A DNA stretch of 64,000 nt from Neisseria meningitidis (GCF_900638555.1 NZ_LR134525.1:1612001-1676000); one strand, 5' to 3'; shown: positions 46,984-56,794, numbered from the stretch's first letter. The notes: generated by a model from the letters alone, not told the origin. A program made the numbers and translations.

Positions 46984-47784
46984 TTACCCGAGCAAATCCT
47001 GCTGCAACGACGTTTGCGCCGGATAGCGGTATGCTACGGGGCCGTCTGCCAGCCCGCCGACAAACTGGCGCACCCAAGGCGAATCCAGTTCGCGCATTTC
47101 CTGCGGCGAGCCGGAGAACATAATTTCGCCGTGCGCCAAAAAAATCACCTGATCGACGATTTCCAAAGATTTTTCAATGTCGTGCGTTACCATAACGCTG
47201 GTCGAACGCAAAGCCTTATTGACGCGGCTGATCAAGTGGGCAATCACGCCCAAGGAAATCGGATCGAGGCCGGTAAACGGTTCGTCGTACAACATAATTT
47301 CAGGGTCGAGCGCAATCGTGCGGGCAAGCGCGACGCGGCGCGACATCCCACCGGACAACTCGGACGGCATCAGGTTTTCCACGCCGCGCAAACCGACCGC
47401 GTTCAGTTTCAACAAAACCAAATCTCGAATCACCGCTTCCGGCAGGCGTGTCAGTTCGCGCATCGGAAAAGCGATATTGTCGAATACCGACAAATCGGTA
47501 AACAGCGCGCCGTGTTGGAATAATACGCCCATGCGGCGGCGGTGTTCGTAGAGTTCGTCAGCCGAAAAGCCCGCCAAATCACGCCCTTCTATCAGAACTT
47601 TGCCCGACTGCGGACGGATCTGACCCGTAATCAGCCGCATCAGCGTGGTTTTGCCGCTGCCCGAACCGCCCATCACGGCGGCAAAATTGCCTTGCGGAAT
47701 GCTGAAATTGATGTCGTTCAGAATCGGGCGGTCGCCATACGCAAAAGCGACGTCTTTCATTTCGATAAAGGGGGATGGGCTCAT
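46984..47784 (-). CDS. mlaF: ABC transporter ATPase MlaF
   Basis: 266 residues from ATG 47784 (MSPSPFIEMKDVAF). Walker A GGSGSGKTT (39-47), signature LSGGMSRR, Walker B IMLYDEPFTGLDP. First gene of mlaFEDCBA. In the meningococcal literature this locus has also been called GltT and linked to glutamate uptake; the gene order here is that of the Mla phospholipid pathway. A single DUS lies near 47846-47857 upstream. Confidence 0.94.
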   Translation of the reverse strand: MSPSPFIEMKDVAFAYGDRPILNDINFSIPQGNFAAVMGGSGSGKTTLMRLITGQIRPQSGKVLIEGRDLAGFSADELYEHRRRMGVLFQHGALFTDLSVFDNIAFPMRELTRLPEAVIRDLVLLKLNAVGLRGVENLMPSELSGGMSRRVALARTIALDPEIMLYDEPFTGLDPISLGVIAHLISRVNKALRSTSVMVTHDIEKSLEIVDQVIFLAHGEIMFSGSPQEMRELDSPWVRQFVGGLADGPVAYRYPAQTSLQQDLLG

Positions 47785-47956
47785 GTACGGACGGACGGTA
47801 GGTTTGACGGCGTGTATTTTAAGGCTTATCGGGAAGACGGGCAATTTTCAGACGGCATACGGACGGTAAATGTTGTGAAAATGCCGTTGTCGGCGGCGGA
47901 TTGTTTGCTGTGGCGAAAAATGTTATCTTTCAAATGATAACCTTTATCAGAAAACT

Positions 47957-48874
47957 ATGGAAAAAGCAGAACATTTGAACAGCAGCCGGTTCGTCAATCT
48001 AGTCAAAAGCGGCGGCGGCAGCTATGTGGAGGGCAGCTACCGTTTCGATACTTTGTCCAACGGCATTTCCATCCACGGCGGCACAGTAACGGCACGGTGT
48101 GATTTTTGCAGCAGCCGCCTCGCCGAACCTTATGTGTCGTTCGTGCTCTTGCTGGAAGGCAGTTTGGACTTCGGCATCAACCGCTGCCGCTTCCAAATCG
48201 ATGCGGACGGCGGCAAGATTGTCCTAATTGCTGTCGGGGAAGAAGTCCTGTTCAGCCGCTATCTTTACCGAGGCGGCAAAACGGTCAAAATGACAATTAA
48301 AGGTATGGAACAATGGCTGCTGCGTCCGGAATACGCGCGTTTCGCACCCCTGCTTTACCGCGAACCGGTCAGGATATGGGATTTGCCCCCGAACCTGCGC
48401 GGCTTGGCGGCATCCTGCCTGAAAGCCGTCCCAAAGGGGCATTTGGGCGAAACATTGCGCCGCGAGGCGGACGTGTTGCGGCTGCTGTCGGACTTGTGGG
48501 ACACGGTTTCAGACGGCATCGGGCCGGCGGCGGGGTAAACGGCGGAAGCAGACGCTATGCCGTCTGAAGACTTCAGCCGCATCCTGAATGCCGCGTTTGC
48601 CGGCGGCGCACATCAAGTCAACCGGCTGGCAGACACGCTGAACATCAGCGAAAGGACGCTGCAACGCCGTATGCGCGACCATTTCGGCATTACGGCAAGC
48701 GAATGGCTGCACCACAAACAAATGCAGCACGCGCTCTATCTGTTGCAAAACGGGGGAAAAAGCATAGGCGAAACCGCATATTTATGCGGCTACCGCCACG
48801 TTTCCAGCTTTACTCAGGCATTCAGGCAATATTTCGGCAGCACGCCTGCGGAAACCAAAAAAGAAAACCGGTAA
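47957..48874 (+). pseudogene. AraC-family regulator interrupted by an in-frame TAA
   Basis: The first frame (47957-48538, 193 residues) is a cupin-like sensor domain. After TAA at 48536-48538 the same frame continues and from ATG 48557 encodes 105 residues with the two AraC helix-turn-helix motifs (VNRLADTLNISERTLQRRMRDHF, SIGETAYLCGYRHVSSFTQAFRQYFG). Read through, the whole is about 305 residues, normal for AraC/XylS regulators. The internal ATG lies in a DUS (MPSEDF). Either the regulator is inactivated or the halves are made separately. Upstream ATGATAACC-type DNA is AT-rich. Targets unknown. Confidence 0.8.
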
Positions 48875-48904
48875 GCCGCATTTGATTTAAAACCCGAAAT
48901 CCGC

Positions 48905-49081
48905 ATGTCTGGATATGTTCAGTTTTTGGGTACTGATTCCAAAGGTCAATCTAAATTTATTTTTGTTGGAACCAATGAAAATGGTAGTATTACCACGATA
49001 CATACAAAATCAGGAAAAGACTTTTGGAGAACTTTGAATAACAATCCAAAAAACAAAACAATTTATCCAAAGGCAAGATAA
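48905..49081 (+). CDS. Toxin C-terminal fragment (polymorphic toxin type)
   Basis: 58 residues (MSGYVQFLGTDSKGQ to NNPKNKTIYPKAR), AT-rich and with no convincing ribosome site at its ATG, so it is more likely the 3' end of a larger toxin module than a free gene. It is followed with no gap (TAAATG) by the immunity-like gene. The toxic activity cannot be assigned. Compared with flanking genes the codon use is strongly A/T-ending. Confidence 0.5.
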   Translation: MSGYVQFLGTDSKGQSKFIFVGTNENGSITTIHTKSGKDFWRTLNNNPKNKTIYPKAR

Positions 49082-49471
49082 ATGTTATATAAATGTAAAA
49101 TCAAAAAGTTAGATAACACCATTGAAGAGGCAGTATTGATTGAAATAAATGGTTATGAACTACATTGTTTTATATCGTACTGCCCATTCAAAATATTTGA
49201 AAATCAATTTTATGAAGTGGAATTATCCTATGAAATCTTTAATGATTACATACTGGATAAATCAACTTCAAATATTGGATTTAGAAAAATAGATGATAGT
49301 TTCAAGTATGAAATAACGGCAGAATTAAAAAATAATCATCTAACCCTACAAAATATACAATTTGAAGAAGATGAGTATTTAATAAACTACTCTTATCTTG
49401 ATAATTGTTTGGTTACATTAACGGTTGATAGAATAAGTGTTTCATTTATTAGAGAAATTCAGGCAGCCTGA
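49082..49471 (+). CDS. Candidate immunity protein for the preceding toxin fragment
   Basis: 129 residues, AT-rich, acidic, predicted mainly beta (CFISYCPFKIFENQFYEVELSYEIF, LTLQNIQFEEDEYLINYSYL). It starts one base after the toxin stop codon. Placement and composition fit the small immunity genes of CdiA/TpsA or Maf toxin cassettes; no family is recognised from sequence alone. Confidence 0.55.
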   Translation: MLYKCKIKKLDNTIEEAVLIEINGYELHCFISYCPFKIFENQFYEVELSYEIFNDYILDKSTSNIGFRKIDDSFKYEITAELKNNHLTLQNIQFEEDEYLINYSYLDNCLVTLTVDRISVSFIREIQAA

Positions 49472-49680
49472 AACCTGTTGTGGATACCGTTGGCAGTTTA
49501 GCGATTGGTTATGCCACAGGCGGCAATGCTGGGGCTTTTACTGGTGCGAATGCAGATTGGAATAATCGGCAGTTGCATTCGAGTGAATATAAATTAGCAG
49601 AACAATATGCAGACATAGTAGCTTCTCGTCTAAACATTTCAAAAGAAACTTGTACGGTAGTTTATTTGGGAATAAACTAA
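49472..49680 (+). pseudogene. Pretoxin-domain fragment of a large exoprotein (CdiA/FhaB-like)
   Basis: An open stretch without a proper start reads KPVVDTVGSLAIGYATGGN then GAFTGANADWNNRQLH and EYKLAEQYADIVASRL. The TGANADWNNRQLH sequence is typical of the conserved region before the toxic tip in neisserial TpsA/FhaB-type and MafB exoproteins. It ends at TAA 49678-49680, so its own toxic tip is absent or very short. It looks like the beginning of a following silent cassette. Confidence 0.6.
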
Positions 49681-49714
49681 AACTACATCTGACTACAAAA
49701 CCGGAGAACCTGAA

Positions 49715-51157
49715 ATGAAACAATTGGCCATGTACATCAACGGACGCTTTGAAAACGATTTCAACGGCGAATGGCGCAACGTATTGAACCCGTCCACCGA
49801 AGAGGCCATCGCCCGCGAACCCAAAGGCGGCAAAGCAGACGTTGACCGCGCCGTAGCGGCGGCGCGTGCGGCGCAACCGGCTTGGGAGCGTCTGCCTGCG
49901 GTCGAACGCGGCGCGTATTTGCGCAAAATCGCCCAAGGCATACGCGAACGCGCCGACGAGCTGACCGACACCATTGTCGCCGAAGGCGGCAAAACCAAAG
50001 ACTTGGCGCGCGTGGAAGTGATGTTCACCGCCGACTATCTCGATTACCAAGCCGAATGGGCGCGCCGTTACGAAGGCGAAATCATCCAAAGCGACCGTCC
50101 GCGCGAAAATATTTTATTGTTCAAACGTCCGCTGGGCGTAATTGCCGGCATTTTGCCGTGGAACTTCCCCTTCTTCCTGATTGCCCGCAAAATGGGCCCC
50201 GCTTTGGTAACGGGCAATACCATCGTCGTCAAACCCAGCAGCGTAACCCCGATCAACTGCCACATCTTCGCCGAAATCGTCGATGCGGTCGGACTGCCCG
50301 CCGGCGTGTTCAACGTGGTGAACGGCCCGGGCGCGGAAATCGGCAATGCCTTGTCCGCCCATCCGCAAGTCGATATGGTCAGCCTGACCGGCTCCGTCGA
50401 AGCGGGCCGCCAAGTGATGGAAGCCGCTTCCGCCAACATCACCAAAGTTTCGTTGGAACTCGGCGGCAAAGCCCCCGCCATCGTGTTGAAAGACGCGGAT
50501 TTGGATTTGGCGGTGAAATCCATCTTGGCTTCGCGCGTCGGCAACACCGGTCAAATCTGCAACTGCGCCGAGCGCGTCTATGTCCACAGCAGCCTGAAAG
50601 ACGCGTTTATCGAAAAAATGACCGCCGCGATGAAAGGCGTGCGCTACGGCAACCCTGCCGAAGCCGAAGCAGGCGCATTGGAAATGGGCCCGCTGATTGA
50701 AGAGCGCGCCGTCAAAGCCGTTGCCGAAAAAGTGGAACGGGCAGTCAAACAAGGTGCGAAATTGGTTTGCGGCGGCAAACGCGCCGAAGGGCGCGGCTAT
50801 TTCTTCGAGCCGACCCTGCTGACCGACACCGACAACAGTATGGACATTATGAAAGAAGAAACCTTCGGCCCCGTGCTGCCCGTTTCCGCTTTCGACACGC
50901 TCGACCAAGTCATCGCACTGGCTAACGATTGCGAGTTTGGTCTGACCAGTTCTGTTTATACGACTAATTTAAACGAAGCCTTCTACGTTACCCGCCGCCT
51001 GCAATTCGGCGAAACCTACATCAACCGCGAAAACTTCGAAGCCATGCAGGGTTTCCACGCCGGTTGGAAAAAATCCGGTATCGGCGGCGCGGACGGCAAA
51101 CACGGTTTGGAAGAATATCTGCAAACCCAAGTCGTTTATTTGGAAACCGACATTTAA
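49715..51157 (+). CDS. aldA: Aldehyde dehydrogenase, AldA (lactaldehyde dehydrogenase) type
   Basis: 480 residues. Nearly the whole sequence resembles E. coli AldA (EGEIIQSDRPRENILLFKRP, INRENFEAMQGFHAGWKKSG). Catalytic Cys282 in NTGQICNCAERV, general base Glu248 in SLELGGK, Asn150 in ILPWNFPFF. NAD-dependent oxidation of lactaldehyde, glycolaldehyde or similar aldehydes in the cytoplasm. Flanked by the toxin remnant upstream and a DUS hairpin downstream. Confidence 0.94.
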   Translation: MKQLAMYINGRFENDFNGEWRNVLNPSTEEAIAREPKGGKADVDRAVAAARAAQPAWERLPAVERGAYLRKIAQGIRERADELTDTIVAEGGKTKDLARVEVMFTADYLDYQAEWARRYEGEIIQSDRPRENILLFKRPLGVIAGILPWNFPFFLIARKMGPALVTGNTIVVKPSSVTPINCHIFAEIVDAVGLPAGVFNVVNGPGAEIGNALSAHPQVDMVSLTGSVEAGRQVMEAASANITKVSLELGGKAPAIVLKDADLDLAVKSILASRVGNTGQICNCAERVYVHSSLKDAFIEKMTAAMKGVRYGNPAEAEAGALEMGPLIEERAVKAVAEKVERAVKQGAKLVCGGKRAEGRGYFFEPTLLTDTDNSMDIMKEETFGPVLPVSAFDTLDQVIALANDCEFGLTSSVYTTNLNEAFYVTRRLQFGETYINRENFEAMQGFHAGWKKSGIGGADGKHGLEEYLQTQVVYLETDI

Positions 51158-51182
51158 TGCCGCTTTAAAACCCCGATAGAAA

Positions 51183-51218
51183 ATGCCGTCTGAACCCGTT
51201 TTCAGGTTCAGACGGCAT
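51183..51218 (+). terminator. Inverted DUS pair after aldA
   Basis: ATGCCGTCTGAA at 51183-51194 and complement ending at 51218. Confidence 0.78.
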
Positions 51219-51272
51219 TTTTATTGCTTCATCGGCAATCAGTCATGACCGAGGTCGATGTTTTTGTCTTTG

Positions 51273-51427
51273 TATAGTGGATTAACAAAAATCAGGACAA
51301 GGCGACGAAGCCGCAGACAGTACAAATAGTACGGAACCGATTCACTTGGTGCTTCAGCACCTTAGAGAATCGTTCTCTTTGAGCTAAGGCGAGGCAACGC
51401 CGTACTGGTTTTTGTTAATCCGCTATA
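51273..51427. repeat. Full-length Correia element opening the left nalP block
   Basis: TATAGTGGATTAACAAAAAT to GTTAATCCGCTATA. Followed by a segment (51428-51540) almost identical to 55680-55790. Confidence 0.92.
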
Positions 51428-51479
51428 TTCCACCATCTCTAAGATTTACAGCGATACACGGGTGATTTAAGGAATGCCC

Positions 51480-51770
51480 GAACCGTCATTCCCGCCACTT
51501 TCCGTCATTCCCGCGAAAGCGGGAATCTAGAATCTCGGACTTTCAGATAATCTTTGAATATTGCTGTTGTTCTAAGGTCTAGATTCCCGCCTGCGCGGGA
51601 ATGACGAATCCATCCGCACGGAAACCTGCACCGCGTCATTCCCACGAACCCACATCCCGTCATTCCCACGAAAGTGGGAATCTAGAAATGAAAAGCAACA
51701 GGCATTTATCGGAAATAACTGAAACCGAACAGACTAGATTCCCGCCTGCGCGGGAATGACGGCTGCAGAT
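51480..51770. repeat. dRS3/RS repeats left of nalP
   Basis: Several dRS3 copies (51509, 51583, 51660, 51738) between two Correia elements. The terminal junction, GACGGCTGCAGATGCCCGAC, recurs before the Correia elements at 56270 and 61168. Confidence 0.88.
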
Positions 51771-51783
51771 GCCCGACGGTCTT

Positions 51784-51925
51784 TATAGCGGATTAACAAA
51801 AATCAGGACAAGGCGACGAAGCCGCAGACAGTACAGATAGTACGGAACCGATTCACTTGTTAAAGAATCGTTCTCTTTGAGCTAAGGCGAGGCAACGCCG
51901 TACTGGTTTTTGTTCATCCACTATA
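51784..51925. repeat. Correia element with an internal deletion (142 bp)
   Basis: TATAGCGGATTAAC to ATCCACTATA, but the internal GGTGCTTCAGCACC palindrome is lost (sequence reads CACTTGTTAAAGAATCG). Confidence 0.88.
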
Positions 51926-51960
51926 ACTAGGGAAATTCAAATTAAGTTAGAATTATCCCT

Positions 51961-52020
51961 ATGAGAAAAAGCCGTCTAAGCCGGTATAAACAAAATAAAC
52001 TCATTGAGCTATTTGTCGAA
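51961..52020 (+). mobile_element. Remnant of an IS1016-like (IS1595 family) transposase
   Basis: An ATG opens MRKSRLSRYKQNKLIELFVE, the N-terminus of IS1016-type transposases as I remember it, then homology ends after about 20 codons in AT-rich DNA. The rest of the element is missing. The fragment lies in the nalP upstream region. Confidence 0.6.
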
Positions 52021-52086
52021 AGTTCAAATTTCCATTTTAAAACAATTAGTAAAATCGAGTTTATCCTAGTTGTCCAAGACAACCCC

Positions 52087-52092
52087 TATAAT
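52087..52092 (+). promoter_or_regulatory. Candidate -10 box for nalP
   Basis: TATAAT about 95 bp before the nalP ATG in AT-rich DNA; no good -35 is seen at the standard distance. CAAGGAGACC near 52175-52184 is the ribosome site. Confidence 0.3.
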
Positions 52093-52189
52093 AATATAAT
52101 TCAAAATATAAAAACGGGTTACATCTAAACATTACGGAATTTTTATTCCCTCGCCTGAATTCTATTGTCAGATTCAAGGAGACCTCATC

Positions 52190-55100
52190 ATGCGAACGAC
52201 CCCAACCTTCCCTACAAAAACTTTCAAACCGGCTGCCATGGCGTTAGCTGTTGCAACAACACTTTCTGCCTGCTTAGGCGGCGGCGGAGGCGGCACTTCT
52301 GCGCCCGACTTCAATGCAGGCGGCACCGGTATCGGCAGCAACAGCAGGGCAACAACAGCGAAATCAGCAGCAATATCTTACGCCGGTATCAAGAACGAAA
52401 TGTGCAAAGACAGAAGCATGCTCTGTGCCGGTCGGGATGACGTTGCGGTTACAGACAGGGATGCCAAAATCAATGCCCCCCCCCGAATCTGCATACCGGA
52501 GACTTTACAAACCCAAATGACGCATACAAGAATTTGATCAACCTCAAACCTGCAATTGAAGCAGGCTATACAGGACGCGGGGTAGAGGTAGGTATCGTCG
52601 ACACAGGCGAATCCGTCGGCAGCATATCCTTTCCCGAACTGTATGGCAGAAAAGAACACGGCTATAACGAAAATTACAAAAACTATACGGCGTATATGCG
52701 GAAGGAAGCGCCTGAAGACGGAGACGGTAAAGACATTGAAGCTTCTTTCGACGATGAGGCCGTTATAGAGACTGAAGCAAAGCCGACGGATATCCGCCAC
52801 GTAAAAGAAATCGGACACATCGATGTGGTCTCCCATATTATTGGCGGGCGTTCCGTGGACGGCAGACCTGCAGGCGGTATTGCGCCCGATGCGACGCTAC
52901 ACATAATGAATACGCATGATGGAACCAAGAACGAAATAATGTCTGCAGCCATCCGCAATGCATGGGTCAAGCTGGGCGAACGTGGCGTGCGCATCGTCAA
53001 TAACAGTTTTGGAACAACATCGAGGGCAGGCACTGCCGACCATTTCCAAATAGCCAATTCGGAGGAGCAGTACCGCCAAGCGTTGCTCGCCTATTCCGGC
53101 GGTGATAAAACAGACGAGGGTATCCGCCTGATGCAACAGAGCGATTACGGCAACTTGTCCTACCACATCCGTAATAAAAACATGCTTTTCATTTTTTCGG
53201 CAAGCAATGACGCACAAGCTCAGCCCAACACACTGACCCTATTGCCATTTTATGAAAAAGACGCTCAAAAAGGCATTATCACAGTTGCAGGCGTAGACCG
53301 CAGTGGAGAAAAGTTCAATGGCTCCAACCATTGCGGAATTACTGCCATGTGGTGCCTGTCGGCACCCTATGAAGCAAGCGTCCGTTTCACCCGTACAAAC
53401 CCGATTCAAATTGCCGGAACATCCTTTTCCGCACCCATCGTAACCGGCACGGCGGCTCTGCTGCTGCAGAAATACCCGTGGATGAGCAACGACAACCTGC
53501 GTACCACGCTGCTGACAACGGCTCAGGACATCGGTGCAGTCGGCGTGGACAGCAAGTTCGGCTGGGGACTGCTGGATACGGGTAAGGCCATGAACGGACC
53601 CGCGTCCTTTCCGTTCGGCGACTTTACCGCCGATACGAAAGGTACATCCGATATTGCCTACTCCTTCCGTAACGACATTTCAGGCACGGGCGGCCTGATC
53701 AAAAAAGGCGGCAGCCAACTGCAACTGCACGGCAACAACACCTATACGGGCAAAACCGTTATCGAAGGCGGTTCGCTGGTGTTGTACGGCAACAACAAAT
53801 CGGATATGCACGTCGAAACCAAAGGTGCGCTGATTTATAACGGGGCGGCATCCGGCGGTAGCCTGAACAGCGACGGCATTGTCTATCTGGCAGATACCGA
53901 CCGATCCGGCGCAAACGAAACCGTGCACATCAAAGGCGATCTGCAGCTGGGCGGCGAAGGTACGCTGTACACACGTTTGGGCAAACTGCTGAAAGTGGAC
54001 GGTACGGCGATGACCGGCGGCAAGCTGTACATGTCGGCAGGCGGTAAGGGGGCAGGCTATCTCAACCGTACCGGACAACGTGTTCCCTTCCTGAGTGCCG
54101 CCAAAATCGGGCGGGATTATTCTTTCTTCACAAACATCGAAACCGACGGCGGTCTGCTGGCTTCCCTCGACAGCGTCGAAAAAACAGCGGGTAGTGAAGG
54201 CGACACGCTGTCCTATTATGTCCGTCGCGGCAATGCGGCACGGACTGCTTCGGCAGCGGCACATTCCGCGCCCGCCGGTCTGAAACACGCCGTAGAACAG
54301 GGCGGCAGCAATCTGGAAAACCTGATGGTCGAACTGGATGCCTCCGAATCATCCGCAACACCCGAGACGGTTGAAACTGCGGCCGCCGACCGCACAGATA
54401 TGCCGGGCATCCGCCCCTACGGCGCAACTTTCCGCGCAGCGGCAGCCGTACAGCATGCGAATGCCGCCGACGGTGTACGCATCTTCAACAATCTCGCCGC
54501 TACCGTCTATGCCGACAGTACCGCCGCCCATGCCGATATGCAGGGACGCCGCCTGAAAGCCGTATCGGACGGGTTGGACCACAACGCTACGGGTCTGCGC
54601 GTCATCGCGCAAACCCAACAGGACGGTGGAACGTGGGAACAGGGCGGTGTTGAAGGCAAAATGCGCGGCAGTACCCAAACCGTCGGCATTGCCGCGAAAA
54701 CCGGCGAAAATACGACAGCAGCCGCCACACTGGGCATGGGACACAGCACATGGAGCGAAAACAGTGCAAATGCAAAAACCGACAGCATTAGTCTGTTTGC
54801 AGGCATACGGCACGATGCGGGCGATATCGGCTATCTCAAAGGCCTGTTCTCCTACGGACGCTACAAAAACAGCATCAGCCGCAGCACCGGTGCGGACGAA
54901 CATGCGGAAGGCAGCGTCAACGGCACGCTGATGCAGCTGGGCGCACTGGGCGGTGTCAACGTTCCGTTTGCCGCAACGGGAGATTTGACGGTCGAAGGCG
55001 GTCTGCGCTACGACCTGCTCAAACAGGATGCATTCGCCGAAAAAGGCAGTGCTTTGGGCTGGAGCGGCAACAGCATCACTGAAGGCACACTGGTCGGACT

Positions 55101-55395
55101 CGCGGGTCTGAAGCTGTCGCAACCCTTGAGCGATAAAGCCGTCCTGTTTGCAACGGCGGGCGTGGAACGCGACCTGAACGGACGCGACTACACGGTAACG
55201 GGCGGCTTTACCGGCGCGACTGCAGCAACCGGCAAGACGGGGGCACGCAATATGCCGCACACCCGCCTGGTTGCCGGTCTGGGCGCGGATGTCGAATTCG
55301 GCAACGGCTGGAACGGCTTGGCACGTTACAGCTACGCCGGTTCCAAACAGTACGGCAACCACAGCGGACGAGTCGGCGTAGGCTACCGGTTCTGA
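52190..55395 (+). pseudogene. nalP: NalP autotransporter serine protease, phase-OFF (C9 tract)
   Basis: The first frame from ATG 52190 encodes a lipoprotein signal (lipobox LSACLG, then GGGGGG) and runs to 52537. The rest is in another frame to 55395. They meet at nine C (52476-52484); ten C, or seven, would join them into about 1,068 residues. The downstream part carries a subtilisin triad: Asp in VGIVDTGES (codon 52600), His in VVSHIIGG (52834), Ser in AGTSFSAP (53422). A beta-barrel translocator ends VGVGYRF. NalP cleaves surface proteins such as IgA protease, LbpB and NHBA and is known to phase vary by this tract. As sequenced no active protein is expected except from slippage variants. 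Confidence 0.95.
52476..52484 (+). repeat. Poly-C phase-variation tract of nalP (C9)
   Basis: Nine consecutive C inside the coding region. Frame arithmetic shows +1 or -2 bases restores the open frame. Confidence 0.95.
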
Positions 55396-55410
55396 CGGAC
55401 AGGAAGCAGA

Positions 55411-55445
55411 CAGCCGCAAAGATCACGGTCTTTGCGGCTGTTTCT
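55411..55445 (+). terminator. Intrinsic terminator after nalP
   Basis: CAGCCGCAAA and TTTGCGGCTG with a 10-nt loop, followed by TTTCTT, 16 bp after the stop. Confidence 0.85.
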
Positions 55446-55524
55446 TATGAAAAGAAGACCCTATTCCAATTGCCTGCTTCTATTGTTTCAAGACTTCTTC
55501 CAAAGATTCGGCATCAATCAGATG

Positions 55525-55679
55525 TATAGCGGATTAACAAAAATTAGGACAAGGCGGCGAAGCCGCAGACAGTACAGGTAGTACGGAACCGATTCACTTG
55601 GTGCTTCAGCACCTTAGAGAATCGTTCTCTTTGAGCTAAGGCGAGGCAACGCCGTACTGGTTTTTGTTAATCCGCTATA
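55525..55679. repeat. Full-length Correia element right of nalP
   Basis: TATAGCGGATTAACAAAAAT to GTTAATCCGCTATA. With its following sequence it is a direct repeat of 51273-51540. Confidence 0.92.
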
Positions 55680-55734
55680 TTCCGCCATCTCTAAGATTTA
55701 CAGCGATACACGGGTGATTTAAGGAATGCCCGAA

Positions 55735-56250
55735 CCGTCATTCCCGCCACTTTCCGTCATTCCCGCGAAAGCGGGAATCTAGGACGCAGGGTTAAGAAAA
55801 CCTACATCCCGTCATTCCCGCGAAAGCGGGAATCTAGAATCTCGGACTTTCAGATAATCTTTGAATATTGCTGTTGTTCTAAGGTCTAGATTCCCGCCTG
55901 CGCGGGAATGACGATTCATAAGTTTCCCGAAATTCCAACATAACCGAAACCTGACAGTAACCGTAGCAACTGAACCGTCATTCCCACGGAAGTGGGAATC
56001 TAGAAATGAAAAGCAACAGGCATTTATCGGAAATAACTGAAATCGAACAGACCTAGATTCCCGCCTGCGCGGGAATGACGATTCATAAGTTTCCCGAAAT
56101 TCCAACATAACCGAAACCTGACAGTAACCGTAGCAACTGAACCGTCATTCCCACGGAAGTGGGAATCTAGAAATGAAAAGCAACAGGCATTTATCGGAAA
56201 TAACTGAAACCGAACAGACCTAGATTCCCGCCTGCGCGGGAATGACGGCT
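55735..56250. repeat. dRS3/RS repeats right of nalP
   Basis: About eight dRS3 copies. A unit of about 125 bp (AATGACGATTCATAAGTTTC onward) occurs twice in tandem (near 55907 and 56077) and again near 60648 and 60973. Open frames here are repeat artefacts. Confidence 0.88.
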
Positions 56251-56269
56251 GCAGATGCCCGACGGTCTT

Positions 56270-56424
56270 TATAGCGGATTAACAAAAATCAGGACAAGAC
56301 GACGAAGCCGCAGACAGTACAAATAGTACGGAACCGATTCACTTGGTGCTTCAGCACCTTAGAGAATCGTTCTCTTTGAGCTAAGGCGAGACAACGCCGT
56401 ACTGGTTTTTGTTAATCCACTATA
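56270..56424. repeat. Full-length Correia element closing the right nalP block
   Basis: TATAGCGGATTAACAAAAAT to GTTAATCCACTATA. Truncates the small minus-strand frame that starts at 56491. Confidence 0.92.
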
Positions 56425-56491
56425 CTTGGAGCTGATCTTGCTTTTCGCCCAATTCCACACTTTCAAACGGTTGCAGCTGGTGGTCTGCCAT
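56420..56491 (-). CDS. Truncated or very small ORF ([14 protein letters not shown]...)
   Basis: 23 codons from ATG 56491 with a strong ribosome site (AAGGAGACC, minus strand). The stop codon TAG comes from the Correia end at 56424, so a once longer gene was probably cut. I do not recognise the product. Confidence 0.4.
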   Translation of the reverse strand: MADHQLQPFESVELGEKQDQLQV

Positions 56492-56542
56492 AAAGGTCTC
56501 CTTATTGTATTTCAGGTTGGAAATGTTTCAACACACAGGACG

Positions 56543-56633
56543 ACACATAAAGCGTCGCCCTATGTGTTGCCCTGATTTGGAAGGGGTTACGCCCCTCCCA
56601 AATAAAGTCTGATTCTACCGCCCTAAAGGGCGG
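56543..56633. other. Three consecutive hairpins upstream of pabBC
   Basis: Perfect inverted repeats ACACATA/TATGTGT (56543-56567), AGGGG/CCCCT (56582-56596) and CCGCCC/GGGCGG with a TAAA loop (56618-56633). No gene is seen. They could be terminators of the truncated gene's neighbours or a structured RNA. Confidence 0.45.
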
Positions 56634-56794
56634 GGTTTAAACCGAAAAGGAAATACGATGAAAATCCATTTTCACAATTTTACACCCTCGCCCCCACTTT
56701 CTCTACATAAAATTACATTTTGCCGATATTTGCCGAATCGTCTGAAAATATGTGTAAAAAGAGCGTATAATCAAAACATTTGCCCCGAATTGCC

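Noticed and set aside
49082..49471. AT-rich gene as a phage gene
   Set aside because: No phage neighbours; its one-base junction with a toxin-like end and a pretoxin fragment fits an immunity gene better.
55812..56108. 98-codon frame in the repeat block right of nalP
   Set aside because: Its product repeats SFPRRRES-like segments that are translations of dRS3 copies.
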